Source: Pseudomonas sivasensis (GTDB lineage Bacteria > Pseudomonadota > Gammaproteobacteria > Pseudomonadales > Pseudomonadaceae). From it: a DNA stretch of 64,000 bases. The stretch is from positions 124,001 through 188,000 of the forward strand of contig NZ_JAAOWU010000001.1 of NCBI RefSeq assembly GCF_013778505.1. The letters run 5' to 3'. The notes below the pieces were generated by a model. The model worked only from the letters and a program-made list of their open reading frames with translations, did not search any database and had not been told where the DNA came from. The number at the start of each line of letters is the position of its first letter. Position 1 is the stretch's first letter. This document shows, in pieces, positions 29,872-39,835 of this stretch. Made by a program: the position numbers and the translations under genes.

Positions 29872-32150
29872 GACCGCGCGCCCCCAATCAGCTCCACGAC
29901 GGCGTCCAGCAACGCGTCGTCGTGGAAGCTGGCCTTGGCCAAGTAATAATCGGCGCCGGCATCCAACCCACGGCGACGGTCCTCTTCACGGTCTTTGTAC
30001 GACACCACCATCACCGGCAACGATTGCAGGCGAGTATCACGGCGCAAGAGTGTGACCAATTCAATACCGTCCATGCGAGGCATATCAATGTCAGTGATCA
30101 GCAGGTCGAAGTCTTCGGAACGTAAGGCGTTCCAGCCGTCCATACCGTCGACCGCAACGGCCACTTCGTACCCGCGATTAAGCAGCAATTTACGTTGCAA
30201 CTCACGCACGGTGAGCGAGTCATCCACCACCAGTACGCGTTTGCGCGGCGCCTCGGTGACCTGCTGGCTGCGCCGGGCGATGCGTTCCAGGCGCCCGGTG
30301 TTGAGTAGCTTGTCCACCGAACGCAGCATGTCTTCAACATCGACGATCAACACCACCGAGCCGTCATCCAGCAAGGCGCCGGCGGAAATATCCTGGACCT
30401 TGCCCAGGCGGTCATCCAGCGGCAACACCACCAGGGTACGCTCGCCGATGAAACGTTCCACGGCGATACCGTACACCGCATCGCGCTCGCGGATCACCAC
30501 CACCTTCAAGGTCTCGTCATTGGTCTGCCCCGGCGGGCGCTGTAACAGCTGGCTGGCGGCGACCAGGCCAACATGCCGGCCCTCGTGCCAGAAATGCTGG
30601 CGGCCTTCGAGTTGCACAATGTCGTCGGGGGCCAGGTCGCACATACGTTCGATATGCGCCAGCGGGAACGCATAGGCTTCTTCGCCAACTTCCACCACCA
30701 GGCTGCGCACCACCGAAAGGGTCAGCGGCACCTCCAAGTGAAAACGACTGCCCTGCCCCGCCGTCTGCTCCAGCACCACCGCGCCGCGCAACTGGCGGAC
30801 CATATGCTGCACCGCATCCAGTCCGACGCCGCGCCCGGACACCTCGGTAACCTTGTCGCGCAGGCTGAAACCCGGCAGGAACAGGAACGTCAGCAGTTCC
30901 TCTTCGCTCAGGTTCAACACAGTCTCCAGGGTCGACAGATGACGGTCGACAATGGTCCCGCGCAGGCGCTCCAGGTCAACGCCGTTGCCGTCGTCGCTCA
31001 GTTCCAGCACCAGTAGACCGGCCTGATGGGAGGCACGCAGGCGGATCAAGCCTTCGGCGGGTTTGCCGGCCAGCAGGCGCTGGTCGGGCATTTCGATGCC
31101 GTGGTCGACGGCATTGCGCAATAGATGGGTGAGTGGCGCTTCGAGCTTTTCCAGCACATCACGGTCGACCTGGGTCTTTTCGCCCTCGATCTCCAGGCGC
31201 ACCTGCTTGCCGAGGCTGCGGCCGAGGTCGCGCACCATACGCACCTGCCCGGCCAGCACATCGGCAAACGGACGCATGCGACAGGCCAGCGCAGTGTCGT
31301 AGAGCACCTGAGCGCGCTGCCCGGCCTGCCAGCCGAACTCATCCAGCTCGGCAGTTTTTTCCGCCAGTAAGGCCTGCGCTTCGCTCAGCAGGCGACGGGT
31401 ATCAGCAAGGGCTTCCTGGGCTTCGAGGTTCAGATCCAGAGTCTTGAGATGACCGTCCAGTGTGTCCAGGGCGCGCACGCTATTGCTTTGAATACGTTTG
31501 AGGCGCTGCATGCTGGCCAGATAGGGCTTGAGCCGCTGGGTTTCCACCAGGGATTTGCTCGACAGATCCAGCAGACTGTTCAAGCGCTCGGCGGTCACGC
31601 GCAACACGCGCTCGCCGCCTTCGGTCATGCGCTTGCCCTGACGCGGCGGATCGCTGGCAACAGGGGGAGCGGGCTCGGGCTCCGGCGGCAATTCTTCGAT
31701 GACCGGCGCGGGTGCAGGCTGGGACACGACAGGCGGTGGCGCAGCTTTAGCGGTGGGCTGCGACGGATCCAACAGGCGCTCCATCAACGCCACATAAGCG
31801 TCGATGTCCGCTGGCCCCACGGTGTTTCCCGGGGTGGCGATGCGCATCAGCAGGTCGGTGCCTTGCAGCAAGGCGTCAATGTGTTCAGGTTGCAGGTACA
31901 GGCGACTTTCCTGGGCGCTGACCAGGCAATCCTCCATGACGTGGGACACGCTGACACCCGCATCCACCCCCACGATCCGCGCCGCGCCCTTGAGCGAATG
32001 GGCCGCGCGCATGCAGGCTTCAAGCTGGTCGGCCTGGGTCGGGTTACGCTCCAGGGCCAGCAGGCCCGCGCTCAGTACCTGGGTCTGTGCATCGGCTTCC
32101 AGGCTGAACAGTTCCAGCAGCGAGGCGTCGCGCATCTGGTCGGGGGTCAT
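29868..32150 (-). CDS. wspE: WspE, hybrid CheA-type histidine kinase
   Basis: Central kinase of the Wsp pathway, 760 residues. In order: an Hpt domain with His51 (AAHSLKGAA), a Pro-rich linker (about 135–165), a dimerisation segment, an ATPase domain (NAVDHGIE N-box near 340, GRGVGLDAV near 430), a CheW-like coupling domain (about 475–610) and a C-terminal receiver (ITDIDMPRMDG near 690). It passes phosphate to WspR and WspF. The fused receiver distinguishes it from plain CheA and may act as a phosphate sink. It overlaps its neighbours by four bases on each side. Confidence 0.97.
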   Translation of the reverse strand: MTPDQMRDASLLELFSLEADAQTQVLSAGLLALERNPTQADQLEACMRAAHSLKGAARIVGVDAGVSVSHVMEDCLVSAQESRLYLQPEHIDALLQGTDLLMRIATPGNTVGPADIDAYVALMERLLDPSQPTAKAAPPPVVSQPAPAPVIEELPPEPEPAPPVASDPPRQGKRMTEGGERVLRVTAERLNSLLDLSSKSLVETQRLKPYLASMQRLKRIQSNSVRALDTLDGHLKTLDLNLEAQEALADTRRLLSEAQALLAEKTAELDEFGWQAGQRAQVLYDTALACRMRPFADVLAGQVRMVRDLGRSLGKQVRLEIEGEKTQVDRDVLEKLEAPLTHLLRNAVDHGIEMPDQRLLAGKPAEGLIRLRASHQAGLLVLELSDDGNGVDLERLRGTIVDRHLSTLETVLNLSEEELLTFLFLPGFSLRDKVTEVSGRGVGLDAVQHMVRQLRGAVVLEQTAGQGSRFHLEVPLTLSVVRSLVVEVGEEAYAFPLAHIERMCDLAPDDIVQLEGRQHFWHEGRHVGLVAASQLLQRPPGQTNDETLKVVVIRERDAVYGIAVERFIGERTLVVLPLDDRLGKVQDISAGALLDDGSVVLIVDVEDMLRSVDKLLNTGRLERIARRSQQVTEAPRKRVLVVDDSLTVRELQRKLLLNRGYEVAVAVDGMDGWNALRSEDFDLLITDIDMPRMDGIELVTLLRRDTRLQSLPVMVVSYKDREEDRRRGLDAGADYYLAKASFHDDALLDAVVELIGGARS

Positions 32151-32848
32151 GTGAGGCTCCGGGTCACGGCGGACAACAATTGCGCCTCATCCAGCCAACG
32201 CAGGCTGCGGCCCTTCCATTGCAACACGCCCTGAGTGAAGCGTGCGCTGGCCTGGGAGCCAGGCGCCGACGCAGCGTTCAAGGTGCGCTCATCGATGGCA
32301 TGGATGCCGTCCACTTCGTCCACCGGTACCACCACTGGGCCATCCTGCGCGGCGATGATCAACATACGCGGCATGATCCGTCCGCCACTGGCGCCGTGAC
32401 CGGTGTTGTCCAGGCCGAGCAGCTCCACCAGAGACAGGCACGCCACCAGCGCCCCCCGCACGTTCGCCACGCCGAGCAAGGCGCGGGAACGCTGGTGCGG
32501 CAGCGAGTGAATCGGTTGCAACGGAGCCACCTCCACCAGGCAGCGGGTGGCGATGCCCAACCACTCTTCACCGAGACGGAACATCAGCAACGAGCGGGTG
32601 ACGATTTCTTCGTCGACTTCAACTGCAGCGGCCGGACGATGGTCGTCCTGCTGCAGGGCGTAGCGATCCAGCAGGCGCGTGGCGGCCGCTGAGTACACCG
32701 CACAGTTGCGGCAGTGGATATGGTCCACCAGCAGCGGGCAGGACTTGTCGCCATGGATACCGATCCGGTTCCAGCAGTCGTCGATGGCCTGGGTGTCGGC
32801 CATAGTCAGGTCCAGGCCGGCGGTGTCGAGCGCGTCGGGGCTACTCAT
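32147..32848 (-). CDS. wspD: WspD, CheW-like adaptor with an N-terminal cysteine motif
   Basis: One of two CheW-type scaffolds that couple WspA to WspE. The 233-residue protein has a CheW domain from about residue 80 to the end. Ahead of it lies a segment with four Cys (25, 37, 46, 49) and two His (43, 45), in CWNRIG, KSCP and HIHCRNC. WspB, the other adaptor, has no such part. The spacing could bind a metal or an iron-sulfur centre; I know of no report on this. Four-base overlaps with wspC and wspE. Confidence 0.95.
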   Translation of the reverse strand: MSSPDALDTAGLDLTMADTQAIDDCWNRIGIHGDKSCPLLVDHIHCRNCAVYSAAATRLLDRYALQQDDHRPAAAVEVDEEIVTRSLLMFRLGEEWLGIATRCLVEVAPLQPIHSLPHQRSRALLGVANVRGALVACLSLVELLGLDNTGHGASGGRIMPRMLIIAAQDGPVVVPVDEVDGIHAIDERTLNAASAPGSQASARFTQGVLQWKGRSLRWLDEAQLLSAVTRSLT

Positions 32849-34101
32849 CGTTTGGACTCACTGTCTGCTCGCTCGCTACGGGCGGCCCGCGCTTGCAAAC
32901 GGCGCGCCCCCGCGCTGTCGCCCTGGGATTCGAGCAACGCGGCCAGGTGAATCAAGGCCTGCGGGTGCTGAGGTTCCAGGTACAAGGCTTTCCGATAAAA
33001 CCCCTGAGCCTCCAGGGCGCTGCCGGCCACATCGCTGAGCAGCCCCAGCCAGTAGAACACCTGGGCGGCTGGCGGGTGGCTGTTCAAATACTGCTCGCAG
33101 GCGACACGGGCCTCGGCACTCTTGCCTTCGTTGGCCAAGGTGGCGATGCGGCTGAGCAAGGTACCCGCGTCAGAAGGCGGCGGAGGCTTGATCGGCACAA
33201 CCTGGGCGCTCGCGGTACTGAACGGCCTTGGCTTGACGGGGATGGGCGCCGCGCTGCGCTGAGGGCTCGGTATCGGCACGAATACCGGCGCCGGCAGGTT
33301 AGGTTCGGCGTGCCGACTAAAGGCGAAAGACTGCGGCACCCCGATCGAACGCATGCCATGCCGGCCCAGCAGGCTGCCCTCGGCCGGGCCGATAAACAGT
33401 ACGCCGTCTACGTGGGTCAGGCCCTTGAGCACATCGAACACTTGCTTCTGCGTCGGCTGGTCGAAATAGATCAAAAGGTTGCGGCAAAACACGAAATCGT
33501 AGCTCGCCTCGTTCGCCAGCAGCGTCGGGTCCAGTAAGTTGCCGACTTGCAGGCGCACTTGTTCGCGCACGCGGTCGGCGATGTGGAACCCGTCGCTGTG
33601 TTCAGTGAAGTGGCGATCGCGAAAGGCAATATCGCTACCGCGGAACGAGTTTTTGCCATACACCCCGCGCCGCGCACGCTCCACCGACAGCGGGCTGACG
33701 TCCAGGCCGAGCACCTTGAACTGATGCGGCGCCAGGCCGGCATCGAGCAGGGCCATGGCAATCGAATAGGGTTCTTCGCCGGTGGAGCACGGCAGGCTGA
33801 GGATGCGCAGTGCGCGCATCTGCTTGATCTCGGCCAGGCGTGCAATCGCCAACCGGGCCAAAGTCGCAAAGGATTCGGGGTAACGGAAAAACCACGTCTC
33901 GGGAACGATCACCGCTTCGATCAGTGCTTGCTGCTCGTCGTGGGAGCTTTGCAGGCGCTGCCAGTATTCGCCTGGCGTCTGCGCCTGCACGGCCTGGCTG
34001 CGCTGGCGCACGGCGCGCTCGATAATCGCCTCGCCGACCGACGCCACGTCCAGGCCGATACGTTCCTTGAGGAAGGCAAAGAAGCGCGGGTCGTTGCTCA
34101 T
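32845..34101 (-). CDS. wspC: WspC, CheR-like methyltransferase with TPR tail
   Basis: Methylates glutamates of the WspA receptor using SAM. The 418 residues hold the CheR N-terminal helical domain (1–75), the SAM-binding domain (RILSLPCSTGEEPYSIAMAL near 97, FVFCRNLLIYFD near 205), a Pro-rich linker (about 265–310) and a C-terminal tetratricopeptide region (about 315–405). The TPR part is typical of WspC and probably sets protein contacts. It overlaps wspB and wspD by four bases. Confidence 0.96.
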   Translation of the reverse strand: MSNDPRFFAFLKERIGLDVASVGEAIIERAVRQRSQAVQAQTPGEYWQRLQSSHDEQQALIEAVIVPETWFFRYPESFATLARLAIARLAEIKQMRALRILSLPCSTGEEPYSIAMALLDAGLAPHQFKVLGLDVSPLSVERARRGVYGKNSFRGSDIAFRDRHFTEHSDGFHIADRVREQVRLQVGNLLDPTLLANEASYDFVFCRNLLIYFDQPTQKQVFDVLKGLTHVDGVLFIGPAEGSLLGRHGMRSIGVPQSFAFSRHAEPNLPAPVFVPIPSPQRSAAPIPVKPRPFSTASAQVVPIKPPPPSDAGTLLSRIATLANEGKSAEARVACEQYLNSHPPAAQVFYWLGLLSDVAGSALEAQGFYRKALYLEPQHPQALIHLAALLESQGDSAGARRLQARAARSERADSESKR

Positions 34102-34613
34102 ACGCTCAGCTCGGCAGAAAACAACAGGGCGCGCACGTCATCGGTGAGCACGTCATTCACGCCGATCCATTGCATCAGGCCCAACGCATCCTCACGCACC
34201 GGCCCCAAATAGCGCGCCTGGGGGTTCTCCAGGCCATAGGGCTGAAATTCCGCAGGATCGCAACGCAGGGTATCGGTGGCCTGCTCAAGGATCAGCCCCA
34301 ACCGGCGAGACTCGACCCAGGGTTGCGGCTGGTAATTGACCAACACCAACCGCGTGCTGGTACGCGCCTGGGCCGCCGTACCGAAGGTCAGCGCACTCAG
34401 GTCGATGACCGGCACCAACGCTCCGCGATGAGCAAAGATACCCGCCACCCAAGAGGGCGCATGGGCAATGGGTTTGAGCGGCAGGCGCGGCAGCACCTCA
34501 GCCACTTCGGTGGCCTTAAGGGCATAACGTTCACTGCCGATGTGAAACACCAGGAACAACGCCTTTTTCGCTGCCGGGACGGCGCCGCGTTTAGCCGCGA
34601 GGTCGCTCATCAC
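34098..34613 (-). CDS. wspB: WspB, CheW-like adaptor
   Basis: A 171-residue protein that is essentially one CheW domain: [20 protein letters not shown] near residue 21, then [17 protein letters not shown] near residue 60. It links the receptor WspA to the kinase WspE. Its start overlaps the wspA stop and its end overlaps the wspC start by four bases, indicating coupled translation and set stoichiometry. Confidence 0.96.
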   Translation of the reverse strand: MMSDLAAKRGAVPAAKKALFLVFHIGSERYALKATEVAEVLPRLPLKPIAHAPSWVAGIFAHRGALVPVIDLSALTFGTAAQARTSTRLVLVNYQPQPWVESRRLGLILEQATDTLRCDPAEFQPYGLENPQARYLGPVREDALGLMQWIGVNDVLTDDVRALLFSAELSV

Positions 34614-36232
34614 ACTTTGAAACGCGACACGCCGCTGCGCAGACCCACCGCAACCTGGCTCAGTTCATCAATGGCAAAGCTGGCTTGGCGCAGGGATTCG
34701 ACGGTCTGACTGCTGGCATCACCCAGCTGCACCAGCGCGTGGTTGATCTGCTCGGCGCCGGTGGCCTGGGCCTGCATGCCCTCGTTGACCATCAACACCC
34801 GCGGCGCCAGGGCCTGTACCTGATGGATGATCTGAGACAGTTGCTCGCCCACTTGCTGCACTTCGAACATGCCGCGGCGCACTTCTTCGGAGAACTTGTC
34901 CATGCCCATCACGCCAGCAGACACCGCCGACTGAATCTCACGCACCATCTGCTCGATGTCGTAAGTGGCCACGGCGGTCTGATCGGCGAGACGACGCACT
35001 TCGGTGGCGACCACGGCAAACCCGCGGCCGTATTCACCGGCTTTTTCCGCTTCGATGGCGGCGTTCAGGGACAACAGGTTGGTCTGGTCGGCGACTTTGA
35101 CGATGGTCACCACCACCTGGTTGATGTTGCCGGCCTTCTCATTGAGGATCGCCAGCTTGGCATTCACCAAGTCGGCGGCCCCCATCACCGAGTGCATCGT
35201 CTCTTCCATGCGCGCCAAACCCTGCTGGCCAGAACCGGCGGCCACCGAAGCCTGGTCGGCAGCGGTGGAGACTTCGGTCATGGTGCGCACCAGATCCTTG
35301 GAAGTGGCGGCGATTTCCCGCGAAGTGGCGCCGATCTCGGTGGTGGTCGCGGCAGTTTCGGTAGCGGTGGCCTGCTGCTGCTTGGAGGTCGCCGCAATCT
35401 CCGTCACTGAGGTGGTGACCTGAACCGAAGAGCGTTGCGCCTGGGAAACCAGAGCGGTGAGCTCGGTCATCATGTCGTTGAAGCCGGTTTCTACCGCGTT
35501 GAATTCGTCCTTGCGCTCCAGATTCAGGCGCTTGCTCAGGTCGCCAGTGCGCATGGTGTCGAGGATTTCGACGATGCGCTGCATCGGCGCCATGATCGCG
35601 CGCATCAGCAGCAGGCCGCACAGGCCGGCGGCGAGGATGGCGATGATCAGCGACACGCCCATGCTGATCTTGGCCGACAGAACGGCATCGTCAATCGCCG
35701 CGGTGGCGCGATCAGAGACGTTTTTGTTCTCCGTAATAATGTCATTGAGCTTCATGCGACCTTCGATCCAGATCGGCGTCAGTTGCTCTTCAAGCAACTC
35801 GCGTGCAGCGGGCAGGTCGTTGTTCTGGACGCGGTCCAGCAACTGCTCAAGGACCTTGTTGTAATTGATGTGTGCGGCTTTGAAGTTATCGAACTCCATG
35901 CGATCAGCCTGGCTGCGCACGGTTTTTTCGTAATTGGCCATCTGTTGCTCAATACGCGCTTCGAAGGCCTTGTAGTCGGCCTTGTCGGTATTGGTGAAGG
36001 TTTTATCCTCACGCAGACCAATGATGTCGATGGTCTGAAGGTAACTGTCGACCCACGCGCTGCGGATCATAGAACTGAGATAAACCCCCGGTACCGCATC
36101 GTCGCGGACGGCTTCCTGACTGGTTTCGATCTTCAGCAACCGTGAGTAGGAGACCACAACCATTAACAGCATGATGGCGATAATGACCGCAAAACTTGCC
36201 AGGATGCGTTGGCGCAAGGTCCAGTTCTTCAC
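34610..36232 (-). CDS. wspA: WspA, methyl-accepting receptor for surface sensing
   Basis: Inner-membrane chemoreceptor that starts Wsp signalling on surface contact. I use the GTG at 36232 (540 residues, MKNWTLRQ) because GAGGA lies six bases before it; a longer frame from ATG 36253 has no such site. Transmembrane helix 1 spans about 9–31, a four-helix periplasmic domain follows, helix 2 is at about 190–212, then HAMP and the signalling hairpin with the conserved tip [20 protein letters not shown]. First gene of wspABCDEF; the promoter lies in the 149 bases upstream. Confidence 0.96.
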   Translation of the reverse strand: MKNWTLRQRILASFAVIIAIMLLMVVVSYSRLLKIETSQEAVRDDAVPGVYLSSMIRSAWVDSYLQTIDIIGLREDKTFTNTDKADYKAFEARIEQQMANYEKTVRSQADRMEFDNFKAAHINYNKVLEQLLDRVQNNDLPAARELLEEQLTPIWIEGRMKLNDIITENKNVSDRATAAIDDAVLSAKISMGVSLIIAILAAGLCGLLLMRAIMAPMQRIVEILDTMRTGDLSKRLNLERKDEFNAVETGFNDMMTELTALVSQAQRSSVQVTTSVTEIAATSKQQQATATETAATTTEIGATSREIAATSKDLVRTMTEVSTAADQASVAAGSGQQGLARMEETMHSVMGAADLVNAKLAILNEKAGNINQVVVTIVKVADQTNLLSLNAAIEAEKAGEYGRGFAVVATEVRRLADQTAVATYDIEQMVREIQSAVSAGVMGMDKFSEEVRRGMFEVQQVGEQLSQIIHQVQALAPRVLMVNEGMQAQATGAEQINHALVQLGDASSQTVESLRQASFAIDELSQVAVGLRSGVSRFKV

Positions 36233-36327
36233 AGTAATTCCTCGAAGGGCCATTCAAATGGAGGGGAGTATAGCTGAGCAGAAGGCCTCATTAATCAATG
36301 GGTTTTGATGCAGCGCTCATGGAATGC

Positions 36328-36361
36328 AAAAACACCCTGGGGCATTCAGCCAGCCAGGGTG
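36328..36361 (-). terminator. Terminator of the TerB-like gene
   Basis: CACCCTGG and CCAGGGTG pair; on the minus strand the stem runs into TTTTT. It lies between the stop of the TerB-like gene and the wspA promoter and insulates wsp from its neighbour. Confidence 0.85.
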
Positions 36362-36381
36362 CTTTATCTATACAGAGATGC

Positions 36382-37092
36382 TCAGAGGGTAGCTTGACGC
36401 ACCTGCTTTTCCAGCTCCAGCTTCAAGCCAGGCTCCAGTTTCAGTTGGCGGGCCAATTCGTCCAGATAGGCCTTTTCCATGAAGTTTTCTTCGTCGACCA
36501 GCATCACGCTGGCGATATACATTTCGGCAGCCATTTCCGGGGTGCTTGCCGCGCGGGCGACATCGGCCGGGTCCAGAGGCTTGTTCAGCTCGGCGTGCAG
36601 CCAGCTTTGCAGCTCGCGGTCGTTATCCAGTTTGGTGAACTCCCCCTCGATCAGCTCTCGCTCGCGCTCATCCACATGGCCGTCGGCCTTGGCTGCTGCA
36701 ACCAGCGCCTTGAGAATGCCTTGGCTGTGCTGCTCGACTTGGGCCGGTGGCAGGCGGTCGATGGTCTGCGGCTCGCCCTTGGGCGCATTGGCTTGATTGG
36801 CCTGCCAGTTGCCGTAGGCCTTGTAGGCAATGACGCCCAATGCGGCCAGCCCGCCGTAGGTCAGGGCTTTGCCGCCGAATTTGCGCGCCTTCTTGTTGCC
36901 CATCAACAAGCCCATGGCACCGGCTGCCAGCGCGCCGCCACCGGCACCGCCAAGCAGGCTGCCCAACCCTCCGCCGCCAAGCAGTCCGCCCAAGGCGCCT
37001 TTGTCGTCCTGCTTGCGTTGGCCGCCAGCCTTGTTTTGCAGCATGTCCTGGCCGGACTTGAGCAACTGATCGAGCAATCCACGGGTATTCAT
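36382..37092 (-). CDS. DUF533/TerB-like membrane-linked protein
   Basis: A 236-residue protein. Residues 1–30 form a helix, 30–75 are Gly-rich (GGLLGGGGLGSLLGGAGGG), a hydrophobic stretch at about 78–95 (YGGLAALGVIAYKAYGNW) may span the membrane, and the C-terminal 120 residues form a TerB-like helical domain (KADGHVDERERELIEGEF, a pattern that binds metal in true TerB). This is the DUF533/YebE layout; its role is unknown. I start at 37092; upstream frame has no matching sequence. It faces away from the LysR gene. Confidence 0.87.
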   Translation of the reverse strand: MNTRGLLDQLLKSGQDMLQNKAGGQRKQDDKGALGGLLGGGGLGSLLGGAGGGALAAGAMGLLMGNKKARKFGGKALTYGGLAALGVIAYKAYGNWQANQANAPKGEPQTIDRLPPAQVEQHSQGILKALVAAAKADGHVDERERELIEGEFTKLDNDRELQSWLHAELNKPLDPADVARAASTPEMAAEMYIASVMLVDEENFMEKAYLDELARQLKLEPGLKLELEKQVRQATL

Positions 37093-37260
37093 TCGTAGCC
37101 TCCAGACACTTGGGTTCATAGGACCAATAGGCCCCCAGCGTAAAACTAAGTGCCAAAAAGCCCCGATCAAGAGTGCTTCCAGATGTAACGCCACTGCCGT
37201 TCGCTAAAACCGATATACACTCGGACAAATCTATAAAAACACCCCACTGGTAATTCCAGC

Positions 37261-38172
37261 ATGATGACCTTGCGTCAAATCCGGCACTTTATCGCCGTGG
37301 CCGAGACCGGCTCGATCTCCGCCGCCGCGCAGACCGCGTTTATTTCCCAGTCGACCCTGACCCTGGCGATCCAGCAATTGGAGCAGGAAATCGGGGTAAA
37401 CCTGTTCAACCGCCACGCCAAGGGCATGACCCTCACCCACCAGGGCCACCAGTTCCTGCGCCAGGCGCACTTGATCCTCGCCACCGTCGACAACGCCAAG
37501 CGCAGCCTGCAACAAAGCACCGACCAAGTGGCCGGGCAATTGATCATCGGCGTGACCAGCCTGGTGGCCGGCTACTACCTCGCCGACCTGCTCACCCGCT
37601 TCCAGCGCGCCTACCCCAATGTGGAAATCCGCGTGATGGAGGACGAACGCCCCTATATCGAGCATTTGCTGGTGAGCGGCGAAATCGACGTCGGCGTGCT
37701 GATCCTCTCCAACCTCGAAGACCGCCACGCCCTTCAGACAGAAGTCCTGACCCACTCGCCCCATCGCCTGTGGCTGCCGGCGCAGCACCCGCTGCTGGAG
37801 CACGACAGCATCAACCTGGCCGATGTCGCGCGCGAGCCGTTGATCCAGCTGAATGTCGATGAAATGGGCCAAAACGCCCAGCGCCTTTGGACCAGCGCAG
37901 GCCTGCAACCCCGCGTCACGCTGCGTACAGCATCGACGGAGGCAGTGCGTAGCCTGGTGGCGGCAGGATTAGGCGTGTCGATTCAGCCAGACATGACCTA
38001 CCGCCCATGGTCCCTGGAGGGCGACATCATCGAGGCACGGCCGATCGCCGACCTCAGCCAGACCCTCGATGTGGGCCTGGCGTGGCGCCGAGGCACCGCG
38101 CGTCCCGCGCTGGTAGACCCGTTCCTCACCGTGGCCCGGGAACAGCCGCACCCACGCAAGCCATCTATTTAA
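37261..38172 (+). CDS. LysR family regulator, probably of the polyamine module
   Basis: A 303-residue LysR-type regulator. The winged helix is at residues 3–62 (LRQIRHFIAVAETGSISAAA, then STLTLAIQQLEQEIG), and the effector domain follows (about 90–295). The start may be ATG 37261 or 37264. It is read in the same direction as the aldehyde dehydrogenase and transporter genes that begin 102 bases later, so it may regulate them; LysR genes more often diverge from their targets, so this is inference. Confidence 0.92.
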   Translation: MMTLRQIRHFIAVAETGSISAAAQTAFISQSTLTLAIQQLEQEIGVNLFNRHAKGMTLTHQGHQFLRQAHLILATVDNAKRSLQQSTDQVAGQLIIGVTSLVAGYYLADLLTRFQRAYPNVEIRVMEDERPYIEHLLVSGEIDVGVLILSNLEDRHALQTEVLTHSPHRLWLPAQHPLLEHDSINLADVAREPLIQLNVDEMGQNAQRLWTSAGLQPRVTLRTASTEAVRSLVAAGLGVSIQPDMTYRPWSLEGDIIEARPIADLSQTLDVGLAWRRGTARPALVDPFLTVAREQPHPRKPSI

Positions 38173-38274
38173 TCGAATGCTGCATTCAGTATTTAGTATT
38201 TGTTGACCTCGCGCCTGACCTCTACTCTCAGTTCATCCATAAGAGAAGGTCCGGCGCCTTGTAAGAGAACGCCC

Positions 38275-39762
38275 ATGACCACACAAGAAAAGAGATCGCG
38301 AAAAATGTCCGGCGCGCCCACCCCGCTGCTTACTGCGTTGCTGATCGACGGCGAACTGGTCCAGGGCCAGGGATTCGCCGAGCCGATCATCAACCCGGCC
38401 ACCGGTGAAGTGCTTACCCAAATTGCTGAAGCCAGCACCGAGCAGGTCGAATCAGCCATCCTCGCGGCCCACCGCGCATTTGCCAGCTGGTCGCGGACCA
38501 CGCCGCAACAGCGTTCAAACATTCTTCTGGGCATCGCTGATGCCATCGAAAAACAAGCCGATTACCTGGCCCGCCTGGAATCCCTGAACTGCGGCAAGCC
38601 GTTGCACCTGGCACGTCAGGATGACTTGAGCGCCACCGTCGACGTGTTCCGCTTCTTCGCCGGGGCCGTGCGCTGCCAGACAGGGCAACTGAGCGGCGAA
38701 TACCTGCCGGGCTACACCAGCATGGTGCGGCGCGATCCAATTGGCGTCGTCGCCTCCATCGCACCGTGGAACTACCCGTTGATGATGGCCGCCTGGAAGA
38801 TCGCACCGGCGCTGGCTGCCGGTAATACCTTGGTGTTCAAGCCGTCGGAACATACGCCGCTGTCGATCCTCGCGCTCGCCCCTGTGCTGAAGGATTTGTT
38901 ACCACGCGGGGTCATCAACATTCTCTGTGGCGGCGGTGAAGGTGTGGGCAGTCATCTGGTCAGCCACCCGAAAGTGCGCATGGTTTCCCTGACCGGCGAT
39001 ATCGTCACCGGGCAGAAAATCCTGCAAGCCGCGTCCAAGACGCTCAAACGCACGCACCTGGAATTGGGCGGCAAAGCGCCGGTAATCGTGTGTAACGATG
39101 CCGACCTGCAGGCCGTGGTCGAGGGTGTGCGCGCCTACGGTTATTACAACGCCGGTCAGGACTGCACCGCCGCATGCCGCATCTACGCCCAGTCGGGTAT
39201 TCACGACAAATTGGTCGCCGACCTCGGTGCGGCGGTCAGCAGCCTGCGCTTTGCCGACAAACGTGACGCCGACAACGAACTCGGCCCGCTGATCAGTACG
39301 CGCCAGCGCGACCGCGTGGCCAGTTTTGTCGAGCGTGCCCTCGGCCAGCCGCATATCGAGCGGGTCACGGGCGCCGCCGTGCACTCCGGCGCGGGCTTCT
39401 ATTACCAGCCAACCTTGCTCGCCGGCTGTAAACAGAGCGATGAAATTGTGCAGCGCGAAGTGTTTGGTCCAGTGGTCACCGTGACCCGCTTCGATGAGCT
39501 GGAACAGGCGGTGGACTGGGCCAATGACTCCGAATACGGACTGGCCTCCTCTGTGTGGACCCAGAATCTGGACAAGGCCATGCAGGTAGCCGCACGCCTG
39601 CAATACGGCTGCACTTGGATCAACAGCCATTTCATGCTGGTCAGCGAAATGCCCCACGGCGGCTTGAAGCGCTCGGGGTATGGGAAAGATCTGTCCAGTG
39701 ATTCGCTACAGGACTACAGCGTGGTGCGCCACATCATGGCCCGCCACGGCCAACATCTTTAA
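38275..39762 (+). CDS. Aldehyde dehydrogenase, aminobutyraldehyde type
   Basis: A 495-residue NAD-dependent aldehyde dehydrogenase. The catalytic Cys is in [12 protein letters not shown] (about residue 300), the general base Glu in LELGGKAPV (about 264) and the NAD site in [10 protein letters not shown]. It closely resembles the second ALDH at 44122 and the PatD/YdcW family, which oxidises 4-aminobutyraldehyde to GABA. The start is either ATG 38275 or 38305; neither has a strong ribosome site. It is cytoplasmic and directly precedes the uptake transporter, so duplication of the enzyme around the transporter is likely. Confidence 0.9.
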   Translation: MTTQEKRSRKMSGAPTPLLTALLIDGELVQGQGFAEPIINPATGEVLTQIAEASTEQVESAILAAHRAFASWSRTTPQQRSNILLGIADAIEKQADYLARLESLNCGKPLHLARQDDLSATVDVFRFFAGAVRCQTGQLSGEYLPGYTSMVRRDPIGVVASIAPWNYPLMMAAWKIAPALAAGNTLVFKPSEHTPLSILALAPVLKDLLPRGVINILCGGGEGVGSHLVSHPKVRMVSLTGDIVTGQKILQAASKTLKRTHLELGGKAPVIVCNDADLQAVVEGVRAYGYYNAGQDCTAACRIYAQSGIHDKLVADLGAAVSSLRFADKRDADNELGPLISTRQRDRVASFVERALGQPHIERVTGAAVHSGAGFYYQPTLLAGCKQSDEIVQREVFGPVVTVTRFDELEQAVDWANDSEYGLASSVWTQNLDKAMQVAARLQYGCTWINSHFMLVSEMPHGGLKRSGYGKDLSSDSLQDYSVVRHIMARHGQHL

Positions 39763-39835
39763 AACAACAACTAAGCTTTTGCGTCACAGGTTGCACACAA
39801 CTGCCCCGACCATAATTAAAGAAGAGGGAACCCCC

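Noticed and set aside
36233..36253. ATG start seven codons earlier for wspA
   Set aside because: GAGGA lies inside this stretch and is correctly spaced for the GTG at 36232.
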